Source: Leptolyngbyaceae cyanobacterium RM1_406_9 (GTDB lineage: Bacteria; Cyanobacteriota; Cyanobacteriia; Elainellales; Elainellaceae). From it: 42,103 nt of DNA. Under the pieces are notes generated by a model. That model was not told the DNA's origin. It made no database searches and saw only the letters and a list, made by a program, of their open reading frames with translations. The DNA lies in assembly GCA_012033355.1 (NCBI GenBank), contig JAAUQZ010000011.1, forward strand, positions 1 through 42,103, in the 5' to 3' direction. Positions 18,743-29,415 of this stretch are shown here, in pieces. The position numbers were made by a program, and so were the translations under genes. Every line of letters begins with the position of its first letter. The stretch's first letter is position 1.

Positions 18743-19669
18743 ATGAAGCGGGAGGTTGTCCAGGACTTTCTGAATTTACCAGGAATTGCGGGAGTTGCCC
18801 TAATGGATGGGCGATCGCGCCCGTACTTTTTTGGTGTGGATCAATCTCTTAACTTTCAGCAAAAAGAAGCCCTGGCTCAAGGCATCCAACAGGTTGTAGA
18901 GACAACCCCAGCAGACTTTGAATTCTTTGAATTTCAGTTCACCGGGCATCAGGTCTACATCTATAAGTTGAATCACGGCATCATCCTTTTAGTTTTAACA
19001 GGGAGTAGTCTGGTTTACCCAGCTTACCTACAGGCAGTTGAACAGCTAAAAGTTGAACTCCAGAAAGATATCGCCAACACCATTGCGACCTTTCGCCTTT
19101 TGGCAGGCAACATTACCCTGTCTAACCAAAACTACTGGAAACAGCGCCCTGAGTCGAACGCATCCACTGACAGCCAGACCTCCTCATCTGCCGCCCAGTC
19201 GGAGCCTTCACCCAAAATCCAGTCTCAAAACAGAACTCCAGATCCCTCCCTGTCCTCAAAAGGTAACAAACCTCCAGTTGATTCTCCGACCCGTCTAGCC
19301 TCTACCTCGATCACTACTCACCCAGCCAATCAGGTCAACCTCAAAGAACTGCTGCTAGCGCTTAACCACCTCAGCCATTTCACCACCCAATATTTGGGGA
19401 CGACCGTCGTTAATAATTACTGGAAATCCAGTCGTCCTACGGTCGAGTGGCTCAACAATTTTCAGATTGACCGATCTGCTCAAATCAGCTTCTCAGCGCC
19501 CTCTGGAGTCCCTGAATTCATTACAGCCAACCAGCATCAGTATATTCAACAGTGGGTACTAGCCTTCATAGAACGCTGCGCCAGAGTAATCCGTGATTTC
19601 CCTCTCATCATTCGGCAGTCAGCACTTGATGATGAACAGAAGAGGCTCCTACTCGCGGATAAAGCTTAA
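18743..19669 (+). CDS. conserved cyanobacterial hypothetical protein
   Basis: Long ORF MKREVVQDFLNLPGIAGVALMDGRSRPYFFGVDQ...; collinear with the following 2Fe-2S gene. Confidence 0.75.
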   Translation: MKREVVQDFLNLPGIAGVALMDGRSRPYFFGVDQSLNFQQKEALAQGIQQVVETTPADFEFFEFQFTGHQVYIYKLNHGIILLVLTGSSLVYPAYLQAVEQLKVELQKDIANTIATFRLLAGNITLSNQNYWKQRPESNASTDSQTSSSAAQSEPSPKIQSQNRTPDPSLSSKGNKPPVDSPTRLASTSITTHPANQVNLKELLLALNHLSHFTTQYLGTTVVNNYWKSSRPTVEWLNNFQIDRSAQISFSAPSGVPEFITANQHQYIQQWVLAFIERCARVIRDFPLIIRQSALDDEQKRLLLADKA

Positions 19670-19691
19670 TTATTCTTCAAGGAAAAATTCA

Positions 19692-20177
19692 ATGGCAAAA
19701 GTGGTCAGGCTAGAACCGATCGCCCAGGAAACCTCTGTTGAGACAAACGGTAACCTGCTGTCTGTATTAATCAACAAAGATCTGGACGTGTTGCGTGAGT
19801 GTGGCGGTCGAGGAATGTGTGCAACCTGTCACGTTTATGTAAAGCAGGGAATGGATGCGCTCACCCCGATCAATCGCCGTGAGCAGCGCACTCTGGAAGT
19901 GATTACTACCTGTGAAACTAACTCTCGGTTAGCTTGTCAGGCCCGCGTCCTGGGAAACGGTGTGGTCGTAGAACTACCGCCCGGTATGTACATCAATTCT
20001 TTACGAGATATTGAAGCGCTGATTGGACGACGCGCCGACCAAGACTTGCTTCACCCAATCACGGGTCAGGTGCTAGTCGAGTCGGGAAAGCTAATCACTC
20101 GCTCTACGCTAAAGCAGATTGCTGATACGACTAGCTTTAAGCTAGGGGAATATTTTTCACGCACAACGGATGCCTGA
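19692..20177 (+). CDS. 2Fe-2S ferredoxin-type protein
   Basis: LRECGGRGMCATCHVYV...SRLACQARV cysteine ligand pattern; start at MAKVVRLEP (track ORF begins upstream). Confidence 0.88.
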   Translation: MAKVVRLEPIAQETSVETNGNLLSVLINKDLDVLRECGGRGMCATCHVYVKQGMDALTPINRREQRTLEVITTCETNSRLACQARVLGNGVVVELPPGMYINSLRDIEALIGRRADQDLLHPITGQVLVESGKLITRSTLKQIADTTSFKLGEYFSRTTDA

Positions 20178-20245
20178 GGTCGAGGCTGAATATCCCTTGA
20201 ATAGAGACTGTTACTCACATTTCAAGCTAGGGAATTCTTGATGTG

Positions 20246-20340
20246 GCGCTACGCGCTTCAATTAAGACGTTTTTGTATGGAAGCCTCCGCGACGCAGGGG
20301 TTTCCATACAAAAACGTGTCCTAAGGTACACGTGTAGCGC
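20246..20340. repeat. nested inverted repeat / REP- or sRNA-like hairpin
   Basis: Inner perfect 16-bp arms ACGTTTTTGTATGGAA (20267-20282) / TTCCATACAAAAACGT (20302-20317); outer GCGCTAC / GTAGCGC. Confidence 0.7.
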
Positions 20341-20374
20341 TATGTGAAGTTAATTAACTGGAGAGTAAGCCGGA

Positions 20375-20851
20375 ATGTTGAGCCAACTGGAACGCCTGAG
20401 CTTGGATGTAGATGGTCGCTATGCTGCGGATGAAGAACTTCAGTTTGTCAACGACTATGTACAGTCCTTCTACTTAAGAGTTGAGACTTATCAAAAGCTT
20501 CAGGCAGCAGAATCGACCATTGTGCAGCAGGTGCAAGCTCAAATGCAGACAATTGCCCCTGAGTTGCTCAGGAACGGCAATGAAGACCTCAGCGCCAAGT
20601 GGAAACGCGATACAATTCGGGTTTTACGTTACTCCGCAGTTGCGATGCTGTTAAATGACCCGGATAGTTTGCGCGATCGCCTTCTCGTTTGGATGCAAAC
20701 CATCATGCGAGCCTTTGGCGCTCAGCGAAGCTGCGACGTGACCTATCAAGTGATGCAGGAAGTTGTCAAACAGCACCTCACTCCCATTCAAGCCAGCCTC
20801 TTTTGCCCCATCCTAGAATTGAACCGCCGCTCATTGGGCGTAACTGCTTAG
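20375..20851 (+). CDS. phycobilisome-family (phycobiliprotein-like) protein
   Basis: AKWKRDTIRVLRYSAVAMLLNDPDSLRDRLL...RSCDVTYQVMQEVVKQHL; globin-like phycobiliprotein helices. Confidence 0.7.
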   Translation: MLSQLERLSLDVDGRYAADEELQFVNDYVQSFYLRVETYQKLQAAESTIVQQVQAQMQTIAPELLRNGNEDLSAKWKRDTIRVLRYSAVAMLLNDPDSLRDRLLVWMQTIMRAFGAQRSCDVTYQVMQEVVKQHLTPIQASLFCPILELNRRSLGVTA

Positions 20852-20906
20852 GGCTGGAAATTGCATTTTGGCGGACTATTGCGAAGATGCGATCTCCGCG
20901 ACTCCC

Positions 20907-21218
20907 TCAGTTGTCGGGATTGTCCTGTAGAACGTCGATTAGGGGTGGAAAGAGTTCGCTCCGCAGGCTGAGCGCGGTGATGCTGGGGCTGCGAAGACTA
21001 ACCCATACGCTACAGTTCACATTGTTTGCTGTCACCACAACCGTATCGTGACGCGCCAGCCTGCAAGCGTAGTGGTATAGCCGTGCCCGATGCTCAATCC
21101 CTACTGTGTGCAGCCGATAGAACAACTCGCTCCGGAAGTACATTCCGTGCTGAATTTTGTCGTTAAACCAAAACTTAAAGGGAGAGGTAGCTCCCTCATC
21201 TAGAACTGAAGGCAACAC
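20907..21218 (-). CDS. conserved hypothetical protein
   Basis: ORF FKFWFNDKIQHGMYFRSELFYRLHTVGIEHRARLYHYACRLARHDTVVVTANNVNCSVWVSLRS; protein-like composition. Confidence 0.55.
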   Translation of the reverse strand: MLPSVLDEGATSPFKFWFNDKIQHGMYFRSELFYRLHTVGIEHRARLYHYACRLARHDTVVVTANNVNCSVWVSLRSPSITALSLRSELFPPLIDVLQDNPDN

Positions 21219-21468
21219 AATGTAAATTTTCTAGCTTTTCTAGAGGTGTGATCTGTAAAAGCAAAACCAGACGAACGCACTGACAGGTGAAATACTGAAA
21301 TTGTTGATGCTGTTCCACACTTCAGAAAATTCAATAGTATTAAACGTCAGCAATAAGCTTCTCTTATTGAAGTAAACGATCATTAACAGACAGTCTACGT
21401 TCAGTATAAATGCCTAGTTAGTTTTTTGGAGGAAATCTTCAAATAGCTGGAAGGTTTCCTTTCAAAAC

Positions 21469-22155
21469 TCAAAGTTGTCGCTGTTGCCAAAGCTGGTCAA
21501 TGGTAACAAAGCGATAGCCTGCTTGCAGTAAGCGAGGAATGATTTGAGTCGCGATCGCCGCTACATCGACCCCTCCATAGTGCCCATCGTGCAGCACAAT
21601 TACCGACCCATTGCAGGTTTGCCGTAGAACTCGCCGAATTACAACTTCAACCCCAGGCTGCACCCAATCTTCAGGCACGACGCTCCACATTACGGGGCGG
21701 TAGTCCCATTGCCGCAGGTAGGTCAGCGTTTGGGGCGTAAACAGCCCATTTGGAGGGCGAACGTCTCGAATTTGCCGCTGTACATGGGCTGTTTCGAGTT
21801 GACAAGCTTGGGCGATCGCCCTCTGAGTTTGCTCCAGGCTTTGTCTCAGTTCAAAGGCAGACAATTGAGGAAAGGAACGATGGGTATAGCCGTGTAGTCC
21901 GATCCAGTGGCCGCGCTGATAGACTGCCCGCGCCACCTCTGGAAAACGGTCAACACAAACCCCTAACCAAAAGAAATTTGCAGGAATTTGATAATGATCC
22001 AGCACCTCAAGCAGTTGTGGCGTATGTTGAGGGTGAGGGCCATCGTCAAAACTAAGGGCGATCGCGGCAGAAGTAGCGCTTCCAGCCCACAAACAGCCTG
22101 GAAAAGTTGGACTTAAAACCTGATAAATAAAAGGTAGAAATGGAGCTAAAGGCAT
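21469..22155 (-). CDS. polysaccharide deacetylase (NodB-type)
   Basis: IALSFDDGPHPQHTPQLLEVL, HGYTHRSFPQLS, RPPNGLFTPQT, VIVLHDGHY. Confidence 0.92.
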   Translation of the reverse strand: MPLAPFLPFIYQVLSPTFPGCLWAGSATSAAIALSFDDGPHPQHTPQLLEVLDHYQIPANFFWLGVCVDRFPEVARAVYQRGHWIGLHGYTHRSFPQLSAFELRQSLEQTQRAIAQACQLETAHVQRQIRDVRPPNGLFTPQTLTYLRQWDYRPVMWSVVPEDWVQPGVEVVIRRVLRQTCNGSVIVLHDGHYGGVDVAAIATQIIPRLLQAGYRFVTIDQLWQQRQL

Positions 22156-22176
22156 AGCCCATAGCTTACACCACCC

Positions 22177-22581
22177 TCAGCTAGCGTATCTGGTAGAACA
22201 GTAGGTCTGCCGCGCCCAGGCAGACTGAACCAGCGAAGTTAAAATGTCTCGGCTGATTGGTTTGACTAGAAATCCGTCAACTCCCGGATTTTCTTCTTGA
22301 TGCATCCAGCTTGGCGCATTACAGTCTGTCAACGCCACAATCGTCGTGTCGCAATTATTAGCAGCATTCCGCAGGTCTTTCACCAAAGTCTGGGACCAGC
22401 TTTGTCCGTCTCCTGCCAAAATAACCAGGTAAGGAGACATTTGGCTAACTTTTGCAACAACTTGTTCTGTAGAACTTGCAAATACCATTGGGCAACTTAG
22501 ATGCTCTAATAGCGCCTCTAGCATCTGAAGATCATCAGAGGGTTGACCTAGAATTAGGACATAATTTTGTGATGATTTCAT
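22177..22581 (-). CDS. receiver-like (pseudo-receiver) domain protein
   Basis: QPSDD acidic pair, PYLVILAGDG at the phosphosite strand, GVDGFLVKPIS. Confidence 0.75.
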   Translation of the reverse strand: MKSSQNYVLILGQPSDDLQMLEALLEHLSCPMVFASSTEQVVAKVSQMSPYLVILAGDGQSWSQTLVKDLRNAANNCDTTIVALTDCNAPSWMHQEENPGVDGFLVKPISRDILTSLVQSAWARQTYCSTRYAS

Positions 22582-22985
22582 ACTGAACCCGGTACGCTAC
22601 AAAAAATATAGCTTGCGAACCGATCAGCAATTTTCTCTCCGCAAATGCGTAGAAATCTTCCTGTCAATCTGTTGTAGCCAAATCCTTCACGATTCGCGGC
22701 TTTTGTTTTTTTTAGGGATTGAGAATCGGATTTTCAAGCTATCTTTCAAAATATTTCAGATGAGAAATGTTTCTTAGAATTTAGCTTCAGGTAAATACAT
22801 TAATCGCCACACCATAGAGAGTTTGCTGGGTAGTTTGAAAGGTTGTGTGAAAAGTATCGAATCGGACTTTCAATATTCCTGTGGGTTTTCGCTAAATTGC
22901 CTTCTAGAAACTACTTGCTGTTACGAAAAATTGCATAAATATAAGGAGAAATGTCTGGATTCCTTCCCAAATTTATACCAAAAAT

Positions 22986-23879
22986 CTAGGGACGCTGAGG
23001 TTTGATCTGGAGTGAAACTACTGCCGTTAGAATCAAGATTCCTCCTAAGATCTGCATGACTGAGAGCGTTTGTCCCAGTCCAATCCAGGCAAAAATAGCG
23101 GCTGCTAGGGGTTCCAGGGTGGCGGCGATCGCCCCTCGCTCTGACTGAACCCGCTCAATTCCCCAACAGTAAAGTGAAAACGGAATCAGGGTGCCGCCAA
23201 TGCCAACCAATAAAACGCCTGGTAAATGCTCTGGGACAAAAAGCGCTGCTGGAAATCCCTGGGTAAACTGAACCGCAATCCAAAAGAGACTCGAAACCGT
23301 GAAGGCGCGAAACATTACACCCACAGCGCCGTAGGTGGCGACAGCAGATTCGCTGAGCAGCGTGTAAGAGGCGAAGCAAAAAGCACTCAAGCAAGCCATC
23401 AATAATCCCAAGCCATCTAGCCCAAAGTTTCCAGTCGGCAGTTCTGAGATTAAGGTGACTCCAGCGATCGCCGCAATCAAGGCAATTGTCACAGACAAGG
23501 CGGGTACTTTTCGGTGCTTGAGCATTGCCCAAATCACAATCAGCACCGGAGCCGTGTACTGAATGACAACCGCGATCGCCACTGCCAAGCGTTCAATCGC
23601 GATGTAGTAGGCAAGCGTAACCAGGGCTAACGATAGTCCTAGCGCGAGGATGTGCCAGTCTCCAAATTTTGGATTGGGTTGCCACAGTTGATGCACAACA
23701 CCCAAACCTATTGCAGCGATGATAGCTCGCGCCATTGCTAGCTCAAGCGGGCTGACTCCGGATTGAAAGAGACTACTGGCCGCGATCGCGGCGATCGCCC
23801 ACAGCATGGCTGCTAGAGCAATTGCCGCAAAGCCAACCGCAGCGCGAGACAACTTAAAAGGGCGAGAAGATTTTGGCAT
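22986..23879 (-). CDS. EamA/DMT family transporter
   Basis: About 10 hydrophobic segments; QYTAPVLIVIWAMLK, TLEPLAAAIFAWIGLGQTLSVMQILGGILIL. Confidence 0.9.
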   Translation of the reverse strand: MPKSSRPFKLSRAAVGFAAIALAAMLWAIAAIAASSLFQSGVSPLELAMARAIIAAIGLGVVHQLWQPNPKFGDWHILALGLSLALVTLAYYIAIERLAVAIAVVIQYTAPVLIVIWAMLKHRKVPALSVTIALIAAIAGVTLISELPTGNFGLDGLGLLMACLSAFCFASYTLLSESAVATYGAVGVMFRAFTVSSLFWIAVQFTQGFPAALFVPEHLPGVLLVGIGGTLIPFSLYCWGIERVQSERGAIAATLEPLAAAIFAWIGLGQTLSVMQILGGILILTAVVSLQIKPQRP

Positions 23880-24054
23880 AGGTCTTAAAAAATACACAGA
23901 ATCACTCTTCTGGGTGAGACAGCGGTGGGAGGTGCGATCGCTCTTCGGCAAATTAGGCTGAGAGCAAGTTAGAAAACTAGTCAGGAAGTCGCCTGGATAG
24001 AGGGCGATCGGTAAATCTCCTGACGGAATAGCCCCATGCCCAGGAATCTCTGCA

Positions 24055-24483
24055 ATGACCTACTCAATCAGCCAGTTCAAGATGACGCTCCACAATCTTG
24101 GCTACAGCCTCGGACCAGATGGACTAAATAGCAATCACGGCAATCTGCTTGATTTGTACACTCAGTCCGCCATTCAAGAGTTTCAGGCTTACTTTGGCTT
24201 ACCGATGACGGGCAAGGTTGATCAACCGACCAGCGAACGTGCCCGACAGCTGATCCGCAACCTACAGCACAGTCTCAATCTGACCACCGATGCTCAACTT
24301 CCGATCAACGAATTTTATGGGCCGCGAATGATTCGGGCAGTAATGTGCTTTCAGCAGTTACACGATATGCCGATGACAGGTATTGCTGGGTCAACCGTTC
24401 GCCAAAAGCTAAACGAAGAAGTAAAGCAACTGCTGCGGCAGCGAGTCTGTGCTGTGGAAGGGATGTTAGTGGGTAATGGGTGA
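24055..24483 (+). CDS. peptidoglycan-binding domain protein
   Basis: Two PG_binding_1-like repeats: YTQSAIQEFQAYFGLPMTGKVDQPT and GPRMIRAVMCFQQLHDMPMTGIAGSTV. Confidence 0.8.
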   Translation: MTYSISQFKMTLHNLGYSLGPDGLNSNHGNLLDLYTQSAIQEFQAYFGLPMTGKVDQPTSERARQLIRNLQHSLNLTTDAQLPINEFYGPRMIRAVMCFQQLHDMPMTGIAGSTVRQKLNEEVKQLLRQRVCAVEGMLVGNG

Positions 24484-24495
24484 GGGGAGGCGCTG

Positions 24496-25203
24496 TCATT
24501 CTTTTGATTGCTTGGTAGCTAAGGTTGCCAGCGTCTTTAAATCTGGTACTTCTAAATCCGGGTGGCTGCTAGCAGGTGGGGTTGCACCGGAGCCTGCTTG
24601 ATTGCGTCGGCGATTGACCCATACCGTTGATAAACCCAGCGATTTTGCAGGCACGATATCGTGATAGATACTCTGCGCTACGTGCAATATTTTGTTGCGT
24701 GGAATGTTCGTTTTTTCAAACGCAAATTCAAAGTTGTGAGTAGAAGGTTTATAGCTTTTGGCTTGAGAAGCCGTAATCACAAAGTCAAATGGGATATCCA
24801 AATGCTTTGCCGTGAAAGCAAATAGGTCGTCATCGACATTAGAAATAATCACCAGCTTAAATTTCTGTTTCAGGGTTTTTAAGGCTTCAACGCTATCTGG
24901 AAAAGGCTGCCAGTTTTGAATGGAATCAGCCAGATAATCAAGCTGCTCGGAAGCTGGAGTAAAGCCTAATTTTTCGCCGAACTGCTGCATTACCTGCCTC
25001 AGAACGTTTCGATAGGATTGATATTCTCCTGCTTCAATTTTTCCTTCTAGCTGAGCAAACAGTTCCAGAATTTGAGAATCACTCGCTTTAATCTGATGCG
25101 CTGCAAGGACGGGTTTAATCGCGCTTAAAATTCCCTGTTCCCAGTTGATAATCGTCCCATAGCAGTCAAAGGTTAATGCCTCATATTGGCTAAAATCTAG
25201 CAT
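24496..25203 (-). CDS. haloacid dehalogenase type II (HAD superfamily)
   Basis: ALTFDCYGTIINWEQGI, LVIISNVDDDLF, KILHVAQSIYHDIVPAKSLGLSTVWVNRR. Confidence 0.9.
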   Translation of the reverse strand: MLDFSQYEALTFDCYGTIINWEQGILSAIKPVLAAHQIKASDSQILELFAQLEGKIEAGEYQSYRNVLRQVMQQFGEKLGFTPASEQLDYLADSIQNWQPFPDSVEALKTLKQKFKLVIISNVDDDLFAFTAKHLDIPFDFVITASQAKSYKPSTHNFEFAFEKTNIPRNKILHVAQSIYHDIVPAKSLGLSTVWVNRRRNQAGSGATPPASSHPDLEVPDLKTLATLATKQSKE

Positions 25204-25226
25204 TGTGACACCCCATTAATTTGAAA

Positions 25227-25919
25227 CTATTTTGAATTTTTAGCTTCCAACTCTTGCAGGTAGTTAACTAAGGTTTCACCGTCAGCGGTACTGTGGTCTT
25301 GGGCAATTTGTTGAGCTAGAGATGCATTTCCGCAGCAGATTGCTCTCACCATTGATTGATGCTGGTTGGCAATTTCTGTCAGGTCAAATTCCAGCAGAGT
25401 ATTGCAGGCAGTAATGTAGAGCCGGATCTGTTGCTCAATAATTTTGTACTGCTGTTGCAAGCGGCGATGTTCTGTTAGCTGAATGATGGTTTTATGAATT
25501 CCAAAATCAAATTCGTTGACCGCATTGCGATCGCCCCTTTGAGCCGCATCCACCAACTGCTGAAAAGACCGCTCTAGCAGAGTTGCTTTTTCTGACGAAA
25601 TTGCCATAGCCGCTAGACGCGCCGCCAACCCTTCTAGCCCACTCCGCAGCGTGTAAAGCTCCCAGGCATCTTGCGATCGCAGCGGCGGCACCAACCAACC
25701 CCTGTAAGGAAGCTGAACCACCAAATTTTCATAAGTAAGCTGCTGGAGTGCCGACCGCACCGTGCCTCGGCTCAGGTCAAGCGCCTCAGCCAGTTGAGTT
25801 TCAATGAGCCGATGCCCTGGCGGAAAGGAACCGCTGAGAATTTGCTGACGAATTACATCCGCAGCCTGATGGTCAAGGCTACGAGGAATCACGGTCAGGG
25901 AGGATGGTTTTGCTTCCAC
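25227..25919 (-). CDS. GntR family transcriptional regulator (FCD C-terminal domain)
   Basis: ADVIRQQILSGSFPPGHRLIETQLAEALDLSRGTVRSALQQLTYENLV. Confidence 0.92.
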   Translation of the reverse strand: MEAKPSSLTVIPRSLDHQAADVIRQQILSGSFPPGHRLIETQLAEALDLSRGTVRSALQQLTYENLVVQLPYRGWLVPPLRSQDAWELYTLRSGLEGLAARLAAMAISSEKATLLERSFQQLVDAAQRGDRNAVNEFDFGIHKTIIQLTEHRRLQQQYKIIEQQIRLYITACNTLLEFDLTEIANQHQSMVRAICCGNASLAQQIAQDHSTADGETLVNYLQELEAKNSK

Positions 25920-26076
25920 AGGCGAAAGTTTGAATGCAGTTTGTCACAGCATAGGAAGTTTTCTGATAACTGTCAATTGCAGATTGTCAACAATCAACAA
26001 ATTAACGAAATAGTTGAAAGGTGCTGTAGTCGCCGTTCCATAACTTAGGACAAGGAGTTCAGAGAAAATTGTCTCG

Positions 26077-26097
26077 TTCTCAGGCTCAGCCTGAGAA
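26077..26097 (-). terminator. hairpin, candidate terminator for 26135..28195
   Basis: TTCTCAGGCT c AGCCTGAGAA; just downstream of the minus-strand gene's stop. Confidence 0.45.
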
Positions 26098-26134
26098 TTT
26101 ACAGGGATACCCGCTGTAACTCAGGAAACGCTAT

Positions 26135-28195
26135 CTACCCTTTTCGAACTTGGCTCTGCACAACTTGCTGCTGCAATTGCGTTAAGTTGAGGGCTGGTTC
26201 TTTACAACTCAGGCCTTGACACACCAGACCCACTGCCTGTTGCGGCAAATTAGATTCAATCTTGTAAACCACAGTAGGACTGTAGCGCCTAATCAGCGCT
26301 GAGACTTGTTCAGCGGTTGTGCGAACCAGGGTATGGTTGCGATACCAGTCGAGTGCTGAGAATAAAGTCGGGCAGGCTTGGGGCGATCGCCTCATCACAG
26401 CGCCAAATGCCTGAAGCGCTTGCTCAGCCCGATCGAGATACTGCAAGTTCTCGGTTCGCAGGGCAAATCGAATTAGATTGGCGATCGCCACTCCATTTGC
26501 AGATGGGGTAGCATTATCGTCAAAACTACGCTCCCGCACAACCAAATCGCTGCTGGCATCGGTGTTGTAGTAGCCTCCCAATTCAACACTCCAGAGAAAG
26601 TTGTCGAATTCAGCTTGAAGGTTGACGGCATGGGAAAGGTAGGAAGATTGGGGAGGGGGGAGGGCTTGAGTGGCTTGATCGAGGTCGAGCAGGGCTTTAA
26701 TAAATAGGGCGTAGTCTTCGGACTGTGCCAGGACTGCTGGTTTACCGTTGTAGTTGAGCCGCTGGAAGCGATCGCCCACCCACTGATGCTTCAAAATGAA
26801 GTCAGCCGCTTTGCTTGCCAATTTCAAATAATCTGGCTGTTGCAGCACCGCTGCGGCTCTTGCCAGTCCTGAAATCATCAGACTGTTCCAGGCGACAATC
26901 ATTTTAGTGTCGGTCACGGGGGGAATGCGTCCTGCCCAGTTTTGAGATTTAGCTTCTTGATTGTTCTGGGCAGGCGGAAAGGTAATCACGGTCTCTGGCA
27001 GTGCGCCATAGCGAACGGCAAACAGCTTTTTCAGAATCAGTTCTGTGGTGTCGCTGAGCGGTTCGAGGCGGCGGCGTTGCAGCACGTTTTGCCCTTCAAA
27101 GTTACCGTCGGCGGTGACAGTAAATTGCTGTGCCAGTTCATTCAGTTCTGCTTCGGTGAGCAGTTCTGACAGGTCTTGGTAGCGCCAGACGTAAAATGCG
27201 CCTTCCTCTGGCTCCACATCCGATGGCGTAACAAAACTGTCGGCATCCTGAGCGGCGTAGAAATAGCCCTGAGGAGCAGTCATTTCCCGCTTGAGCCATT
27301 CGACGGTTTGGGCGATCGCCCGCTCAAAAGCAGGCTCCTCAAACCCAGAACTCCACAGATTCGCCAAATATTCAACAATCTGCCCATTGTCATAGAGCAT
27401 CTTTTCAAAGTGGGGCACTGTCCAGGTCGAATCGACGGTGTAGCGATGGAACCCACCTGCTACGTGATCAAAAATTCCGCCCAGCGTCAAATCCAGACCG
27501 CGCTGCTGACAGGCTGCCGCCGCATCGTACCTGGAATCTGCAAAACCAAACCGCACGCCCCGCAAAGCCGCTTCTGCATAAGGAATCATTGGAAAGCGGT
27601 TACCCATGCCCCTAGAGCTAAGAATGCCAGCGCTGTACTCTAGCCCCTGTCGCAGCAAATCATTTCCCAATTCACCCGCCGCCGACTGCACCGCTGCGCT
27701 CTGTAAATTTGCCAAAATTTCTGCTTTAACGGACTCTACCTTCTCCGTTTCGCTGTCATAAAAGCGACGAATTGCCTGAAGCACCTGAAGAAATCCAGGT
27801 CGCCCATACTTTGCCTCTAGAGGGAAGTAAGTGCCGCCATAGAACGGGATAAGATCGCTGGGAGTAAGAAATATGTTCAGCGGCCAGCCGCCTTGCCCTA
27901 CCATCATTTGCAGCGCTTGCATATAAATGCTGTCGAGATCGGGGCGCTCTTCCCGGTCTACCTTAATCGGGAGGAAGTTGGCGTTCATGTAGTCGGCGAT
28001 CGCCTCATCCGAAAACGCCTCGCCTTCCATCACCGTACACCAGTGGCAGCTAGAGTAGCCAATGGACAAGAAAATCGGTTTGTTTTCTCGCTTTGCCGTT
28101 TCCAGGGCTTCATTATCCCAAGACCACCAGTCAATTGGATTTTCGGCGTGTTTGCGAAGGTAGAGGCTCTGCGCCTGAGCAAGACGATTTGGCAT
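26135..28195 (-). CDS. thioredoxin-like domain protein (DUF255/YyaL, SPATA20-like)
   Basis: [86 protein letters not shown]. Confidence 0.95.
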   Translation of the reverse strand: MPNRLAQAQSLYLRKHAENPIDWWSWDNEALETAKRENKPIFLSIGYSSCHWCTVMEGEAFSDEAIADYMNANFLPIKVDREERPDLDSIYMQALQMMVGQGGWPLNIFLTPSDLIPFYGGTYFPLEAKYGRPGFLQVLQAIRRFYDSETEKVESVKAEILANLQSAAVQSAAGELGNDLLRQGLEYSAGILSSRGMGNRFPMIPYAEAALRGVRFGFADSRYDAAAACQQRGLDLTLGGIFDHVAGGFHRYTVDSTWTVPHFEKMLYDNGQIVEYLANLWSSGFEEPAFERAIAQTVEWLKREMTAPQGYFYAAQDADSFVTPSDVEPEEGAFYVWRYQDLSELLTEAELNELAQQFTVTADGNFEGQNVLQRRRLEPLSDTTELILKKLFAVRYGALPETVITFPPAQNNQEAKSQNWAGRIPPVTDTKMIVAWNSLMISGLARAAAVLQQPDYLKLASKAADFILKHQWVGDRFQRLNYNGKPAVLAQSEDYALFIKALLDLDQATQALPPPQSSYLSHAVNLQAEFDNFLWSVELGGYYNTDASSDLVVRERSFDDNATPSANGVAIANLIRFALRTENLQYLDRAEQALQAFGAVMRRSPQACPTLFSALDWYRNHTLVRTTAEQVSALIRRYSPTVVYKIESNLPQQAVGLVCQGLSCKEPALNLTQLQQQVVQSQVRKG

Positions 28196-28430
28196 GGGGG
28201 CAATAGAACTCGTCAGGGGTATCTTCTCCGAGTCTAAGGAATTTGGCTGAATTCAACACATTTTAATTTTGCTTGACACTATCCCTTCAAATAAGTAATG
28301 ATGGTTAACTGGTTGTTTATTTGCTCGGACCAGGTTCTTCAAACCCTTAAAACTGGTATTTAACTTGAGTAACATTTAGCTTGAGGAAAGTAAGTCAGTT
28401 ACCTGTACGGCATTCTCAGGATGAATTTTT

Positions 28431-28862
28431 ATGGCTTACGCAATCATTCAGACGGGCGGCAAACAGTTACGGGTCGAGCCAGGCCGCTTTTACGATGTCG
28501 AGCGGCTTGCGGTTGACGAAGACGAGCAGGTTACGATTGATCAGGTCTTATTCATCGACCAGGATGGAGATGCGTCGGTAGGTCAACCTCTAGTAGAGGG
28601 TGCTACGGTAGAAGCAACCGTGCTGCGTCATCTGCGGGATCGCAAAATTATTGTCTACAAGATGCGACCCAAGAAGAAAACCCGCAAAAAGCAGGGGCAT
28701 CGTCAGGAACTGACCCGCTTGATGATCAACTCCATCAACTTGAATGGCTCTATTATTGTAGGCAACAGCCCAGAGGCAGCAGAAGCTCCCAAGCTAGCTG
28801 CTTCTGAGAGCGCTGAGGTTGAAGATGCAGTAGAGGAAGAAGTACAGGATTCTGAATCCTAA
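28431..28862 (+). CDS. rplU: 50S ribosomal protein L21
   Basis: [26 protein letters not shown]...[26 protein letters not shown]; acidic C-terminal extension. Confidence 0.97.
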   Translation: MAYAIIQTGGKQLRVEPGRFYDVERLAVDEDEQVTIDQVLFIDQDGDASVGQPLVEGATVEATVLRHLRDRKIIVYKMRPKKKTRKKQGHRQELTRLMINSINLNGSIIVGNSPEAAEAPKLAASESAEVEDAVEEEVQDSES

Positions 28863-29039
28863 GCTGCTCTACTTTACTGGAGGCTGGTTTGACGGCTAAG
28901 GGCTGTGCGCGAAAATAAGATCCCTGCGATGCGGTACGGCTAACGCCCAATGCATTCTACAGTCAGGGACATTATTTGACTGCAAGCCCCTAAGCTTGAA
29001 ATTAAGTGAAAATGTGTAGGTAGCGATCGCAGGAACATT

Positions 29040-29330
29040 ATGGCTCACAAGAAAGGAACAGGCAGTACCCGTAACGGTCGTGACTCTAATGCTCAACGCT
29101 TGGGAGTTAAGCGCTATGGGGGACAGGTCGTTAAAGCAGGAAATATCCTGGTGCGTCAGCGCGGCACCAAAGTTCACCCAGGTACGAATGTAGGCCGGGG
29201 CAACGACGACACGCTGTTTGCATTGATTGATGGGATCGTCACATTTGAGCGTCGAGGCAAAAGCCGCAAAAAGGTCAGCGTTTACCCGGTTGCAGCTTCT
29301 GAACCCGCAGTCGCAACAGCGTCGGCATAG
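29040..29330 (+). CDS. rpmA: 50S ribosomal protein L27
   Basis: [65 protein letters not shown]. Confidence 0.98.
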   Translation: MAHKKGTGSTRNGRDSNAQRLGVKRYGGQVVKAGNILVRQRGTKVHPGTNVGRGNDDTLFALIDGIVTFERRGKSRKKVSVYPVAASEPAVATASA

Positions 29331-29362
29331 GACAGCGTAGCAAGTCTATTCATTCCGAGTCG

Positions 29363-29415
29363 AAGAATTCCAGGTTTGTCATACAGACACATGACAAACC
29401 TGGAATTCTTTTTTT
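29363..29415 (+). terminator. intrinsic terminator after rplU-rpmA
   Basis: AAGAATTCCAGGTTTGTCAT acagacac ATGACAAACCTGGAATTCTT followed by T run. Confidence 0.95.

Noticed and set aside
26942-28237. Several plus-strand ORFs opposite the DUF255/thioredoxin-like gene
   Set aside because: Entirely within a confidently assigned minus-strand gene.
28896-29177. Minus-strand ORF over rpmA
   Set aside because: Antisense to L27, which is unmistakable.
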